Shown here piece after piece: positions 1 through 8,216 of a stretch of 64,000 nucleotides of DNA. Each line of letters starts with the position of its first letter. Position 1 is the first letter of the stretch. The position numbers and the translations under genes are program-made. Origin of the DNA: Superficieibacter sp. HKU1 (GTDB taxonomy: Bacteria > Pseudomonadota > Gammaproteobacteria > Enterobacterales > Enterobacteriaceae); the NCBI RefSeq assembly GCF_029319185.1, contig NZ_CP119754.1, positions 372,001-436,000 on the forward strand. Direction: 5' to 3'. The notes below the pieces were generated by a model. The model saw only the letters and a list, made by a program, of their open reading frames with translations, was not told where the DNA came from and made no database searches.

Positions 1-463
1 CGCACAGTGCCCAGCCGATGCAGCCGAATAACCGCGCCCGTCCAAATTCAAACTGACTGCGGCGACTCACTTTCTCGATGTAGGCTTCAATCGCCGGCGC
101 GCCGCCGTTGTAGATGAATCCCAGATAGATCCCGCCGACAATCGATCCCAGCAGAATATTGGTTTGTAGTAGCGGACCAAATACATAAATAAAGAAGGGG
201 GCGAACATCACCAGCATACCGGTAATGATCCACAGCAGATGTTTCCTCAATCCCAGTTTGTCGGACAGCAGGCCAAAAATCGGTTGAAATAGCAAAGAGA
301 AAAAGGAGATACAGGCAAAAATAATCCCCGTGTCGCTCTTGCTGATGTGGTTGATATCATGCAACCAGATAGGGAAAAAAGGGAAATACGCTCCCATGAT
401 AAAAAAGTAAAAGAAAAAGAACAGCCCGAACATCCAGAAATTGGTGTTTTTTAAGTAGTACAT
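1..463 (-). CDS. lacY: Lactose permease LacY, N-terminal part (runs off the left edge)
   Basis: Reading from the ATG at 463 leftwards gives 154 codons of the proton-coupled lactose symporter, an inner-membrane major facilitator protein of about 417 residues; the rest lies outside the window. The protein opens MYYLKNTNFWMFGLFFFFYF, and the first transmembrane helices, the helix 2-3 loop (GLLSDKLGLRK), the glutamate of the AIEAYIEK segment (Glu126 in E. coli) and the arginine of the GRAR segment (Arg144), both needed for sugar binding, are present. It lies 63 bases after lacZ on the same strand, so it is the second gene of the lac operon. Whether lacA follows cannot be seen. Confidence 0.96.
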   Translation of the reverse strand, partial: MYYLKNTNFWMFGLFFFFYFFIMGAYFPFFPIWLHDINHISKSDTGIIFACISFFSLLFQPIFGLLSDKLGLRKHLLWIITGMLVMFAPFFIYVFGPLLQTNILLGSIVGGIYLGFIYNGGAPAIEAYIEKVSRRSQFEFGRARLFGCIGWALC

Positions 464-540
464 GATTTTTATCCTTAGGGTAGCAGCGGGCAGACTGGCC
501 AGGCCTGCCCGAATAGAAGCCCGCCGTTAACGACGGGCCC
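464..540 (-). other. lacZ-lacY junction with two hairpins
   Basis: Two inverted repeats lie here. GCCCGCCG/CGACGGGC (519-526 with 531-538) overlaps the lacZ stop codon with one mismatch that can wobble-pair in RNA. GGGCAG/CTGCCC (488-493 with 505-510) lies just before lacY. Neither is followed by a T-run, so they look more like RNA-processing or stability elements than terminators. Function is inferred only. Confidence 0.45.
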
Positions 541-3500
541 AGCTCAGCGCATAGTGGTAATGACTTTCCTGTAATAAAAATTCGGCTGAAACGCTGGGGC
601 TCCAGGAATCGTCGCCGCCGACGCCCATATGGAAACCATCCAGATTCAGCCAGACGCCCGGTTCTTCCCTTAACAGATGGCGGTGCGAGGTCTCCCGCAA
701 CTGCTTCTGTCCGTAGCGACTGATATTGAAATGGAAATTGCCCTGCCAGCAGCTGTCGCCATATTCCAGCCGTGTGGTATCGCAGCGCAGGCCGTTTTCG
801 CCCGGGAAGACGTAAGGGGTATAGAGATCGCACAGCGGGCGCTGCCAACGGTCGTAACGGGCGGAGGATTTCCGGTCCGGATAGTTTTCATGCGGCCCCA
901 GCCCCTGCCAGGTGACGTCAGGCTCTACGTCCGCCAGTTGGCAGGTCAGACCGATACGCGCCGGGGCGGGCGTGCCATGGGCAACATCGACATCCACGCT
1001 GATGTGCAGTTCACCCTGGGCGTCAATGCGGTATGTTTTGCAGCTGATAAACAATGTCTTGCCCTGATGCTGCCAGAGATGTGCAGTATGGAGCTGGATC
1101 TCCTGCCCGCAGGTATTGGCGTCGCAGCGTGCCAGCGAAGACTCAAGATCGTACATCCCCGCCGCTTTCCAGCGTTCCATCCAGGCGTTAGGGTCAATGC
1201 GGGTGGCCTCGCTGACGCCGATGTCGTTATCGAGCGGCGCACGGGTGAACTGATCCTGCAACGGCGTGAGCAGCGTCTCTTTGCCATCCGCCCACCACTG
1301 TGAGAGCAGGCCAGTCTGACGGCTGAACTGCCAGCGCTGGCTGCCGTGGTGGATTTCATAATACGCTTCGCTGACGTTAAGCTGCGGCGCGCTGCCCGTC
1401 CGTGGAGCGGGAGAAACGTCGATGACCTCCGGCATACGCCACTGTTGCCACGCGCAGACATGTCCGGCCTCGCTCCAGGCGGTAGCGGCAATCTGCTGTA
1501 CTTCGACATTGAGCCAGACCTGCCCCGGCCGGGTCACGCTGGGGAGCGCATCCAGCAGTAGCGTCTGCGTGCCTTGCGGCGCAATATTCAGCACCGCTTC
1601 GCCCTGCGCCAGCGTCTCGCCTTCCTGCTTCAGCGTCCAGATCAGACGTTCGTTATCGCTGTGGCGGAACAGATATTCGCTGGTGATGAGCAGCCTGTTC
1701 TCATGCAGGGTGAACTGGAAAAACTGCTGTGCCTGTTGCGCTTCATAGAGTGAAGGATGCGGCGTGCGATCGGCGAAGACCAGTCCGTTCATACAGAACT
1801 GGCGATCGTTGGGCGTATCACCGAAATCGCCGCCGTAGGCTGAGAAAGGCTGGCCGCTATCGTCGTGCTTGATCAGTGACTGATCGACCCAGTCCCAGAT
1901 AAACCCGCCCTGCAGCCGTGGATGCTGGCGGAATGCCGCCCAGTATTTATGAAACCCGCCAAGGCTGTTGCCCATAGCGTGAGCATACTCGCAGAGGATC
2001 AGCGGACGCGTCTCGTCCGGCATGCCGATCCACTTCTTGATCGACCATTTCGGCACCTGCGGGAAGGGCTGATCCTGATCCACGCGCGCGTACATCGGGC
2101 AGATAATATCGGTCGCCGGGCTGTTTGCGCCGCCGCCTTCATAATGCACCGGGCGAGAAGGATCGTTCGCCTTGATCCAGCGATAAAGCGCGTCATGATT
2201 GGTACCATGGCCGGATTCATTGCCCAGCGACCAGATGATAATAGACGGATGATTACGGTCGCGTTGCACCATACGCGTCACGCGCTCGCTCATCGCCGCC
2301 AGCCAGGCAGGATCATCGGTCAGACGGTTCATGGGCACCATGCCGTGCGTTTCAATATTGGCTTCGTCTACCACGTACAAACCGTAGCGATCGCACAAGC
2401 GATACCACAGCGGATGATTGGGATAATGCGAGCAGCGCACGGCGTTAAAGTTATGCTGTTTCATCAGCAGAATATCTCGGCGCATGGTCTCTTCGTCCAT
2501 CACCTGACCGTTTTCAGGATGATGTTCATGGCGGTTAGTGCCGCGAATGAGCAGCGGTTTACCGTTGAGTTTCAGCAACCCCTGAGAGATTTCTACCTTG
2601 CGGAAGCCGACGTCATACGCCTCGGCTTCAATCACCTCACCGTCAGTATTTTTCAGCACTATCACCGCGCGATAGAGCTGCGGTACCTCGGCGCTCCACA
2701 GCAGCGGGCGGTCAACCGACAGGTGCAGGGTAGTACGATCATGGTAAGCACCGCGTTCGTCGATAATCTCGCTGCCGATGGCTTGTTGGGTTTCTGCGAC
2801 CAGCGTGTCGTCTTTCCACAGTTGCAGGGCAATCTGCGTCTTTGCATCCACATTGCCGCCCACGATGGCCAGCGCTCCCAGAGTTGCCCGGGTAAAATCT
2901 TCGTTTAGTTGCGTGGTAATACGGATATCGCTCAGGTGCATTTGTGGCTTATGCAGCAGAGAAACATCGCGGAATATGCCGCTCATCCGCCACATATCCT
3001 GATCTTCCAGATACGAGCCGTCGCTCCAGCGCAGCACCATCACCGCCAGACGGTTTTCGCCAGGCTGTAGCACGCCGCTCAAATCAAATTCGGAGGGCAG
3101 ACGGCTGTCCTGCGCGTAGCCTATCCAGTGACCGTTACACCACAGGTGGAAGGCGGAGTTCACCCCATCAAAGATGATCCGCGTTTGACCGCTGTTCAGC
3201 CAGTCCGGATTGATGTTGAATGTGAGCGAGTAACATCCTGTCGGGTTTTCCTGCGGGACAAACGGCGGGTTCACCGGGATAGGGTAAGTGACGTTAGTAT
3301 AAACCGGCGCATCATAACCGAGCATTTGCCAGTTCGACGGCACGGTTATCTCATCCGCGCTCGCTTCATCCTGGGCGATCCAGCGTTCGGGGACCGCTTC
3401 CGGACGGGTAAAATAACTGAATTTCCAGCGCCCGTTGAGCGACATAATGCTGTCAGACGCAGTATCTGTCCTCGCGGCGTCCGGTGTACGCCAGCTGGCA

Positions 3501-3619
3501 AAGGGAGGGTGTGCGGCAAGCTGATTCAGGTGCGTTACTGCCGGATTTTCCCAGTCGCGGCGCGCGAGAATGGAAGCAAGAGTGGCACCGGGCGTGCCCG
3601 CGTGAATAGTCATAGTCAT
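527..3619 (-). CDS. lacZ: Beta-galactosidase LacZ
   Basis: Cytoplasmic beta-galactosidase of glycoside hydrolase family 2 (1030 residues, against 1024 in E. coli) that hydrolyses lactose and makes allolactose. The acid/base glutamate is in SLGNESGHG and the nucleophile in LILCEYAHAMGNS. From RRDWENPAVTHLNQLAAHPP onward the protein aligns with E. coli; only the start differs, carrying about six extra residues (MTMTIHAGTPGATLAS). The ATG at 3619 has AAAGGAA just upstream. First gene of the lac operon, with promoter and operator at 3631-3720 and an O2-like operator inside the gene. No frameshift or internal stop is seen. Confidence 0.98.
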   Translation of the reverse strand: MTMTIHAGTPGATLASILARRDWENPAVTHLNQLAAHPPFASWRTPDAARTDTASDSIMSLNGRWKFSYFTRPEAVPERWIAQDEASADEITVPSNWQMLGYDAPVYTNVTYPIPVNPPFVPQENPTGCYSLTFNINPDWLNSGQTRIIFDGVNSAFHLWCNGHWIGYAQDSRLPSEFDLSGVLQPGENRLAVMVLRWSDGSYLEDQDMWRMSGIFRDVSLLHKPQMHLSDIRITTQLNEDFTRATLGALAIVGGNVDAKTQIALQLWKDDTLVAETQQAIGSEIIDERGAYHDRTTLHLSVDRPLLWSAEVPQLYRAVIVLKNTDGEVIEAEAYDVGFRKVEISQGLLKLNGKPLLIRGTNRHEHHPENGQVMDEETMRRDILLMKQHNFNAVRCSHYPNHPLWYRLCDRYGLYVVDEANIETHGMVPMNRLTDDPAWLAAMSERVTRMVQRDRNHPSIIIWSLGNESGHGTNHDALYRWIKANDPSRPVHYEGGGANSPATDIICPMYARVDQDQPFPQVPKWSIKKWIGMPDETRPLILCEYAHAMGNSLGGFHKYWAAFRQHPRLQGGFIWDWVDQSLIKHDDSGQPFSAYGGDFGDTPNDRQFCMNGLVFADRTPHPSLYEAQQAQQFFQFTLHENRLLITSEYLFRHSDNERLIWTLKQEGETLAQGEAVLNIAPQGTQTLLLDALPSVTRPGQVWLNVEVQQIAATAWSEAGHVCAWQQWRMPEVIDVSPAPRTGSAPQLNVSEAYYEIHHGSQRWQFSRQTGLLSQWWADGKETLLTPLQDQFTRAPLDNDIGVSEATRIDPNAWMERWKAAGMYDLESSLARCDANTCGQEIQLHTAHLWQHQGKTLFISCKTYRIDAQGELHISVDVDVAHGTPAPARIGLTCQLADVEPDVTWQGLGPHENYPDRKSSARYDRWQRPLCDLYTPYVFPGENGLRCDTTRLEYGDSCWQGNFHFNISRYGQKQLRETSHRHLLREEPGVWLNLDGFHMGVGGDDSWSPSVSAEFLLQESHYHYALSWARR
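3218..3238 (+). promoter_or_regulatory. Auxiliary lac operator (O2-like) inside lacZ
   Basis: The plus strand here reads AATGTGAGCGAGTAACATCC from 3219, nearly the same as E. coli O2, in the corresponding place early in lacZ. Its centre (3228) is 413 bases from the centre of O1 (3641). DNA looping by tetrameric LacI is inferred from E. coli. Confidence 0.8.
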
Positions 3620-3630
3620 GTTCCTTTAAA
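3620..3630 (-). promoter_or_regulatory. lacZ ribosome binding site
   Basis: TTTAAAGGAAC directly before the ATG at 3619 supports that start over later ones and so supports the six-residue N-terminal difference from E. coli LacZ. Confidence 0.7.
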
Positions 3631-3651
3631 TTTTGCGATGCGCTCACAATT
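3631..3651 (-). promoter_or_regulatory. Primary lac operator O1
   Basis: On the minus strand the site begins AATTGTGAGCG, identical to the left half of E. coli O1, followed by a less symmetric right half (CATCGCAAAA). It lies between the promoter -10 and the lacZ ribosome binding site, so LacI bound here would block transcription start. The LacI recognition helix (SYQTVSRV) is the same as in E. coli. Confidence 0.9.
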
Positions 3652-3658
3652 TGGATTG

Positions 3659-3687
3659 ACTATGGTTTCCGATGGAAAGTCTGTAAA
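3659..3687 (-). promoter_or_regulatory. lacZYA promoter (-35/-10)
   Basis: The minus strand carries TTTACA (3687-3682) and CATAGT (3664-3659) separated by 17 bases. The -35 is identical to that of E. coli lac and the -10 matches TATAAT at four of six bases. Predicted start near 3652, just inside O1. Confidence 0.75.
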
Positions 3688-3704
3688 GCGGGAGAGGGAG
3701 TTTA

Positions 3705-3720
3705 GGTGACTAACGTCACA
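3705..3720 (-). promoter_or_regulatory. CRP site of the lac promoter
   Basis: TGTGACGTTAGTCACC on the minus strand matches TGTGA-N6-TCACA at nine of ten conserved bases. Its centre (3712.5) is about 60-61 bases upstream of the predicted start, the class I position used at E. coli lac. Confidence 0.85.
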
Positions 3721-3755
3721 AACTTTTCTGTTACGTTGCTGGCATCGGTGGCATG

Positions 3756-3856
3756 GCCTGCCGGGTGGCGGCTACGCCTTACCCGGCCTACAACCACAGA
3801 AAATTCAGCGGGTTAGACTACTTGTAGGCCCGCGCAAGCGCAGCGCCGCCGGGCAG
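3756..3856. repeat. BIME: pair of REP palindromes between lacI and lacZ
   Basis: Two inversely oriented REP units, at 3756-3791 (core GGGTGGCGGCTACGCCTTAC) and 3824-3855. They lie between the lacI stop and the lac CRP site, where E. coli carries operator O3; I see no O3-like site here. Confidence 0.85.
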
Positions 3857-3903
3857 GGCGGCACAAAAAACCACCTTACAATAGCATCACTTGCTGCCGG
3901 CAC

Positions 3904-4986
3904 TCAGCGCAGGCGTGCCACCTGATGCGCCAGCGTGGCCAGCGCCTCGGCCAGCGCCTGAGCCGTTGGCGAGGCATTGCCAGGCGCGGCGGTGGTTTTA
4001 CGCTCTACCAGGGTTACCGGCAGCATCTGCGAGCTACCGTCTTTATCGTCCCCGGAGATTAACGACATCAGGCGGGTAACGCTTGCCCGGCCCAGCACTT
4101 TGAAATCCTGCTTTATGGTCGTCAGCGGCGGAATAAAACAGGCGCTGTCTTCAGTGTCGTCATAGCCAATAACCGACATCTCCTCGGGTACCCGCAGACC
4201 CGCTTCCGAAAATGCCCGCAGCGCGCCGAGCGCCATTTGATCGTTGGCCACCAGAATGGCGCCAGGCATGGTCTTCCCCTGAAGCAAGCGCAGGGTTTGT
4301 TCATACCCGGACAGCGAACTCCAGTCGCCGTGCAGCACAGTGGCGGCGCGGAGCTGGTGATGAGCGAGCTGCTGCTGCCAGCCTTCAAAACGCAGGCGTG
4401 CCGACACCGACGCCAGCGGCCCGGTCAGTAAAGCAATCTCCCGATGGCCCAGGTTGACCAGATGATCGACGCCGAGTCGTGCGCCCTCAAACGGATCGAA
4501 AATAATATGATGTGCCGGGAGATCGGGGGAAACATCGAGGAACAGCACCGGTACGCCGCCGCACACGGATTGCACCGCCTGCGCGTCCTCATTCTCCAGC
4601 GGGATATTAACGATCAGGCCATCGACCCGCTGAGAAAGCAGGCTATTTATGGCGGCTTTGCACGCTTCCGGCCCCGGTTTTTCAACCATCGAAATCACGA
4701 CATTAAACTGCTGCTCGCCCGCTCTGGATTTGATGGCCGCTGCAATTTGTGACGGGGCATGTAGAGAGAGAGTGGTGGTGGCAAGGCCGATCGTTTGACT
4801 CTGCTTGCCCGCCAGTTGCTGTGCGACCCGATTCGGCACGTAGTGTAGCGCCTGCATCGCCTCCTCAACCTTAAGCCGGGTTTTCTGCGAGACGTGGCTG
4901 GCCTGATTAATGACCCGTGAAACCGTCTGATAGGAGACACCGGCAGCGTCGGCTACATCGTATAGCGTCACAGATTTGGCTTTCAT
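3904..4986 (-). CDS. lacI: Lac repressor LacI
   Basis: Repressor of the lac operon, 360 residues, the usual length. The N-terminal helix-turn-helix (VTLYDVADAAGVSYQTVSRV, about residues 6-25) keeps the Tyr-Gln and Arg that read the operator. The hinge (NRVAQQLAGKQS) and periplasmic-binding-like core (residues 60-330, with VANDQMALGA and GYDDTEDS motifs) follow, and the leucine-rich tetramerisation tail (QALAEALATLAHQVARLR) is present. Same strand as lacZ and upstream of it, as in E. coli. Start at 4986 preceded by GGAAA. A minus-strand TAAAAT (5028-5023) is a plausible -10; no good -35 is seen, consistent with a weak promoter. Confidence 0.97.
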   Translation of the reverse strand: MKAKSVTLYDVADAAGVSYQTVSRVINQASHVSQKTRLKVEEAMQALHYVPNRVAQQLAGKQSQTIGLATTTLSLHAPSQIAAAIKSRAGEQQFNVVISMVEKPGPEACKAAINSLLSQRVDGLIVNIPLENEDAQAVQSVCGGVPVLFLDVSPDLPAHHIIFDPFEGARLGVDHLVNLGHREIALLTGPLASVSARLRFEGWQQQLAHHQLRAATVLHGDWSSLSGYEQTLRLLQGKTMPGAILVANDQMALGALRAFSEAGLRVPEEMSVIGYDDTEDSACFIPPLTTIKQDFKVLGRASVTRLMSLISGDDKDGSSQMLPVTLVERKTTAAPGNASPTAQALAEALATLAHQVARLR

Positions 4987-5123
4987 ACCGGATTTCCTTA
5001 AACGTACACAACGGACCGGGCTATTTTACACATATTCCGCTTCCGCGCCGGATAATCAACGTGCCATCCCTCGCGAAAATGCATTAAGGTTAATGGTATT
5101 CGACGTCAAAAAAGGATATGACC

Positions 5124-6158
5124 ATGACTCTGGAGTGTGCATTTATCGGTTTCGGCAAGAGTACCACCCGCTACCATCTTCCCTATGTGCTGAACCGCAA
5201 AGACAGCTGGCACGTGGCCCATATCTTTCGCCGCCATGCAAAGCCGGAAGAGCAGCAGCCGCACTATTCGCATATTCACTTCACCAGCGATCTGGATGAA
5301 GTGTTGAACGACGAAAAGGTCAAACTGGTGATTGTCTGTACCCATGCGGACAGCCACTTTGACTACGCGAAACGCGCGCTGGAAGCGGGTAAAAACGTGC
5401 TGGTGGAAAAACCGTTTACCCCCACTATGGCCGAGGCGAAAACGCTCTTTGAACTGGCGAAAAGCAAAGGGCTGACGGTGACGCCGTACCAGAACCGGCG
5501 TTTTGACGCCTGCTTCCTGACGGCTAAAAAAGTGATTGAAAGCGGTAAACTTGGCGACATTGTGGAGTTCGAAAGCCACTTTGACTACTACCGCCCGGTA
5601 GCGGAAACCAAACCCGGCCTGCCGCAGGACGGCATGTTTTACGGGCTCGGCGTGCATACGCTGGATCAGGTCATCTCGCTGTTTGGTCGTCCTGACCACG
5701 TTGCCTATGATATTCGCAGCCTGCGTAATAAAGAGAATCCGGATGATACTTTCGAAGCGCAGCTCTTTTATGGCGATCTGAAAGCGATTGTGAAAACCAG
5801 CCATCTGGTCAAAATCGATTATCCAAAATTTATCGTCCACGGCACCAAAGGCTCGTTTATTAAATACGGTATTGACCAGCAGGAGACCAGCCTGAAAGCC
5901 AACGTGATGCCGGGTGAACCAGGTTTTGCCGCTGATGAGAGTATCGGCCAGCTGGAGTATATCAACGACGAAGGTTTAACCGTGCGGGAAGAGGTTACGC
6001 CGGAAATCGGCGACTATGGCCGGGTCTATGATGCGCTGTATGCCACCATCACTACCGGCGCGGCAAATTACGTCAAAGAATCTGAGGTAATGACTAATCT
6101 CGAAATCCTTGAACGCGGATTCGAGCAGGCGTCTCCCGCCACGGTTACCCTCGCCTGA
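5124..6158 (+). CDS. yhhX: Gfo/Idh/MocA-family oxidoreductase YhhX
   Basis: Predicted cytoplasmic NAD(P)-dependent oxidoreductase, 344 residues from the preferred start. N-terminal Rossmann fold begins CAFIGFGKSTTRYHLPY; the family's EKP motif is seen in VLVEKPFTPT, and the C-terminal substrate domain follows (about residues 120-340). Two ATGs, at 5118 and 5124, are in frame. The second has AAAGGA seven bases upstream and gives the same length as E. coli YhhX (345), so it is chosen. Substrate unknown. Neighbour of yhhW and gntR as in E. coli, though the other flank is now the lac genes. Confidence 0.93.
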   Translation: MTLECAFIGFGKSTTRYHLPYVLNRKDSWHVAHIFRRHAKPEEQQPHYSHIHFTSDLDEVLNDEKVKLVIVCTHADSHFDYAKRALEAGKNVLVEKPFTPTMAEAKTLFELAKSKGLTVTPYQNRRFDACFLTAKKVIESGKLGDIVEFESHFDYYRPVAETKPGLPQDGMFYGLGVHTLDQVISLFGRPDHVAYDIRSLRNKENPDDTFEAQLFYGDLKAIVKTSHLVKIDYPKFIVHGTKGSFIKYGIDQQETSLKANVMPGEPGFAADESIGQLEYINDEGLTVREEVTPEIGDYGRVYDALYATITTGAANYVKESEVMTNLEILERGFEQASPATVTLA

Positions 6159-6167
6159 TAGCGTGGA

Positions 6168-6213
6168 TTGGCTCCTCCATTGTTCATAATTTTTGAACAG
6201 AGGAGTCAATTTT
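6168..6213 (+). terminator. Likely yhhX terminator hairpin
   Basis: TTGGCTCCTC (6168-6177) pairs with GAGGAGTCAA (6200-6209, one wobble), and TGTTCA (6181-6186) with TGAACA (6194-6199), a two-part stem followed by TTTT. It lies ten bases after the yhhX stop. The short T-run makes it a moderate candidate. Confidence 0.5.
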
Positions 6214-6280
6214 CACCCTCTATGATCCTGTCTGCTTTCGGTCCAGACTTACTCCATCGACAGCATACGGGAGTAAAAAA

Positions 6281-6976
6281 ATGATCTACTTACGCAACGC
6301 CAGCGAGCGCGGGCATGCTAATCACGGCTGGCTGGATTCCTGGCACACCTTCTCGTTTGCCAACTATTACGATGCTAACTTTATGGGCTTCTCGGCGCTA
6401 CGCGTTATCAACGATGACGTTATCGATCCGGGACAGGGATTTGGTACGCATCCGCATAAAGACATGGAAATCCTGACCTACGTGCTGGAAGGCGCGGTAG
6501 AGCATCAGGACAGCATGGGCAATAAAGAGCAGGTGCCCGCAGGTGAATTCCAGATCATGAGCGCCGGAACCGGTGTGCGGCATTCGGAATACAATCCGAG
6601 TGACACTGAACGTCTGCATCTGTATCAAATCTGGATTATGCCGGAGAAAAACGGCATCGCACCGCGCTATGAGCAGCGCCGCTTTGACGCGGCGCAGGGT
6701 AAACAACTGGTGCTTTCGCCGGACGCCCGTGACGGATCGCTGAAAGTGAATCAGGATATGGAACTCTACCGCTGGGCGCTGGCGAAAGACGAGCAGTCGG
6801 TGCACCAGATTGCCGCCGACCGCCGCGTCTGGATCCAGGTGGTGAAAGGCGACGTCACTATCAACGGCATCAAAGCCACCACCGCGGATGGACTGGCAAT
6901 CTGGGATGAACAGGCTATCTCCGTTCATGCCGACAGCGGCAGTGAAATTTTGCTGTTTGATTTGCCACCGGTATAA
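6281..6976 (+). CDS. yhhW: Pirin-family protein YhhW (quercetin 2,3-dioxygenase type)
   Basis: Bicupin protein of the pirin family, 231 residues as in E. coli YhhW, which has quercetinase activity in vitro. The N-terminal cupin contains the metal-ligand segment HPHKDMEILTYVLEG (about residues 57-71) and a second histidine/glutamate set in GTGVRHSEYNPS. The physiological substrate is unknown. Start ATG at 6281 preceded by GGGAG. Placed between yhhX and gntR; a perfect 14-bp inverted repeat follows at 6984-7017. Confidence 0.93.
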   Translation: MIYLRNASERGHANHGWLDSWHTFSFANYYDANFMGFSALRVINDDVIDPGQGFGTHPHKDMEILTYVLEGAVEHQDSMGNKEQVPAGEFQIMSAGTGVRHSEYNPSDTERLHLYQIWIMPEKNGIAPRYEQRRFDAAQGKQLVLSPDARDGSLKVNQDMELYRWALAKDEQSVHQIAADRRVWIQVVKGDVTINGIKATTADGLAIWDEQAISVHADSGSEILLFDLPPV

Positions 6977-6983
6977 ATAATTT

Positions 6984-7017
6984 GCTCAACCTTTCCTGAT
7001 GGCAGGAAAGGTTGAGC
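6984..7017. repeat. Perfect 14-bp inverted repeat between yhhW and gntR
   Basis: GCTCAACCTTTCCT (6984-6997) and AGGAAAGGTTGAGC (7004-7017) pair fully around a six-base loop. No T-run follows on the plus strand, so it is not a classical terminator for yhhW. It may stop transcription weakly, protect a 3' end, or bind a protein. Confidence 0.7.
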
Positions 7018-7069
7018 GTCGTCCGTGATAAACTGAGGAAATGTTTCCCTCTTTATCTCATTGCGGACG

Positions 7070-8065
7070 ATGAAAAAGAAAAGACCCGTACTTCAGGATG
7101 TGGCCGATCGCGTCGGCGTGACCAAAATGACGGTCAGCCGGTTTTTACGTAACCCGGAGCAGGTCTCCGTTGCGCTGCGAGGCAAGATTGCCGCCGTCCT
7201 TGACGAACTGGGTTACATTCCCAACCGCGCTCCCGATATTCTTTCCAACGCCACCAGCCGCGCGATAGGGGTGCTGCTTCCCTCATTAACCAACCAGGTG
7301 TTTGCCGAAGTGCTGCGCGGTATTGAAAGCGTGACCGATGCGCACGGCTACCAGACCATGCTGGCGCACTACGGTTATAAACCCGAAATGGAGCAGGAGC
7401 GGCTGGAGTCGATGCTCTCCTGGAACATCGACGGGCTGATCCTCACCGAACGCACCCATACGCCCCGCACCCTGAAGATGATTGAAGTCGCCGGTATTCC
7501 GGTGGTGGAACTGATGGACAGCCAGTCACCGTGTCTGGATATCGCCGTCGGGTTCGATAACTTTGAAGCGGCGCGCCAGATGACCGCCGCGATTATCGCC
7601 CGTGGTCATCGCCATGTCGCCTATCTCGGCGCACGTCTGGATGAACGTACTATCATCAAACAGAAGGGCTATGAACAGGCGATGCTGGATGCCGGACTGA
7701 CGCCTTACAGCGTGATGGTCGAGCAGTCCTCTTCCTATTCATCGGGTATTGAGCTGATGCGTCAGGCGCGTCGTGAGTATCCGCAGCTGGACGGGATCTT
7801 CTGTACCAACGATGACCTTGCGGTCGGTGCGGCATTTGAGTGTCAGCGGCTGGGGCTGAACATCCCCAACGATATCGCGATTGCCGGTTTTCACGGCCAC
7901 GATATCGGTCAGGTGATGGAGCCGAGGCTTGCCAGCGTGTTGACGCCGCGCGAGCGGATGGGGCGCATCGGTGCCGAACGCCTGCTGGCCCGGATCCGGG
8001 GCGAGGTCGTGACGCCGAAAATGTTAGATTTAGGTTTCACATTGTCACCAGGTGGATCTATTTAG
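7070..8065 (+). CDS. gntR: Gluconate repressor GntR
   Basis: LacI/GalR-family repressor of the gluconate regulon, 331 residues from the ATG at 7070, as in E. coli. An upstream in-frame TTG at 7061 is a less likely start. Helix-turn-helix VLQDVADRVGVTKMTVSRF lies at about residues 8-26; the effector-binding core ends in PRLASVLTPRERMG and the C-terminus LSPGGSI matches E. coli. It should bind the paired sites before gntK (8145-8173) and those before gntT (44961 and 45103). Same strand and immediately upstream of gntK, with a separate CRP/GntR-controlled promoter between them. Confidence 0.97.
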   Translation: MKKKRPVLQDVADRVGVTKMTVSRFLRNPEQVSVALRGKIAAVLDELGYIPNRAPDILSNATSRAIGVLLPSLTNQVFAEVLRGIESVTDAHGYQTMLAHYGYKPEMEQERLESMLSWNIDGLILTERTHTPRTLKMIEVAGIPVVELMDSQSPCLDIAVGFDNFEAARQMTAAIIARGHRHVAYLGARLDERTIIKQKGYEQAMLDAGLTPYSVMVEQSSSYSSGIELMRQARREYPQLDGIFCTNDDLAVGAAFECQRLGLNIPNDIAIAGFHGHDIGQVMEPRLASVLTPRERMGRIGAERLLARIRGEVVTPKMLDLGFTLSPGGSI

Positions 8066-8074
8066 TCTGACAAA

Positions 8075-8090
8075 TTTGACGTAGCTCACA
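8075..8090 (+). promoter_or_regulatory. CRP site upstream of gntK
   Basis: TTTGACGTAGCTCACA matches TGTGA-N6-TCACA at nine of ten conserved bases. With TTGCTT (8118-8123) and GACAAT (8141-8146, 17-base spacer) as promoter, the site is centred about 70 bases upstream of the predicted start, an acceptable class I position. Confidence 0.7.
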
Positions 8091-8144
8091 CTTATTCACT
8101 TCTGCGCCCAATGGTTATTGCTTCTGCAGTTGTCCGACCGGACA

Positions 8145-8173
8145 ATGTTACCGATAACTGTTACCCGTAACAA
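8145..8173 (+). promoter_or_regulatory. Tandem GntR operators at gntK
   Basis: Two overlapping sites resembling ATGTTACC-GTAACAT: ATGTTACCGATAACTG (8145-8160) and CTGTTACCCGTAACAA (8158-8173). They cover the predicted gntK -10 and transcription start, suited to steric repression by GntR. Confidence 0.8.
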
Positions 8174-8216
8174 ATATTCAGAATACTCAGCTAATCAATC
8201 CTGTTGGGAGGGCGCT

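Noticed and set aside
1922..2908. Long plus-strand open frame (328 codons) opposite lacZ
   Set aside because: It is a shadow of the lacZ coding strand; no ribosome binding site and no recognisable protein.
4987..5123. ryhB small RNA expected upstream of yhhX
   Set aside because: No sequence like the RyhB seed region or its terminator is present in this spacer.
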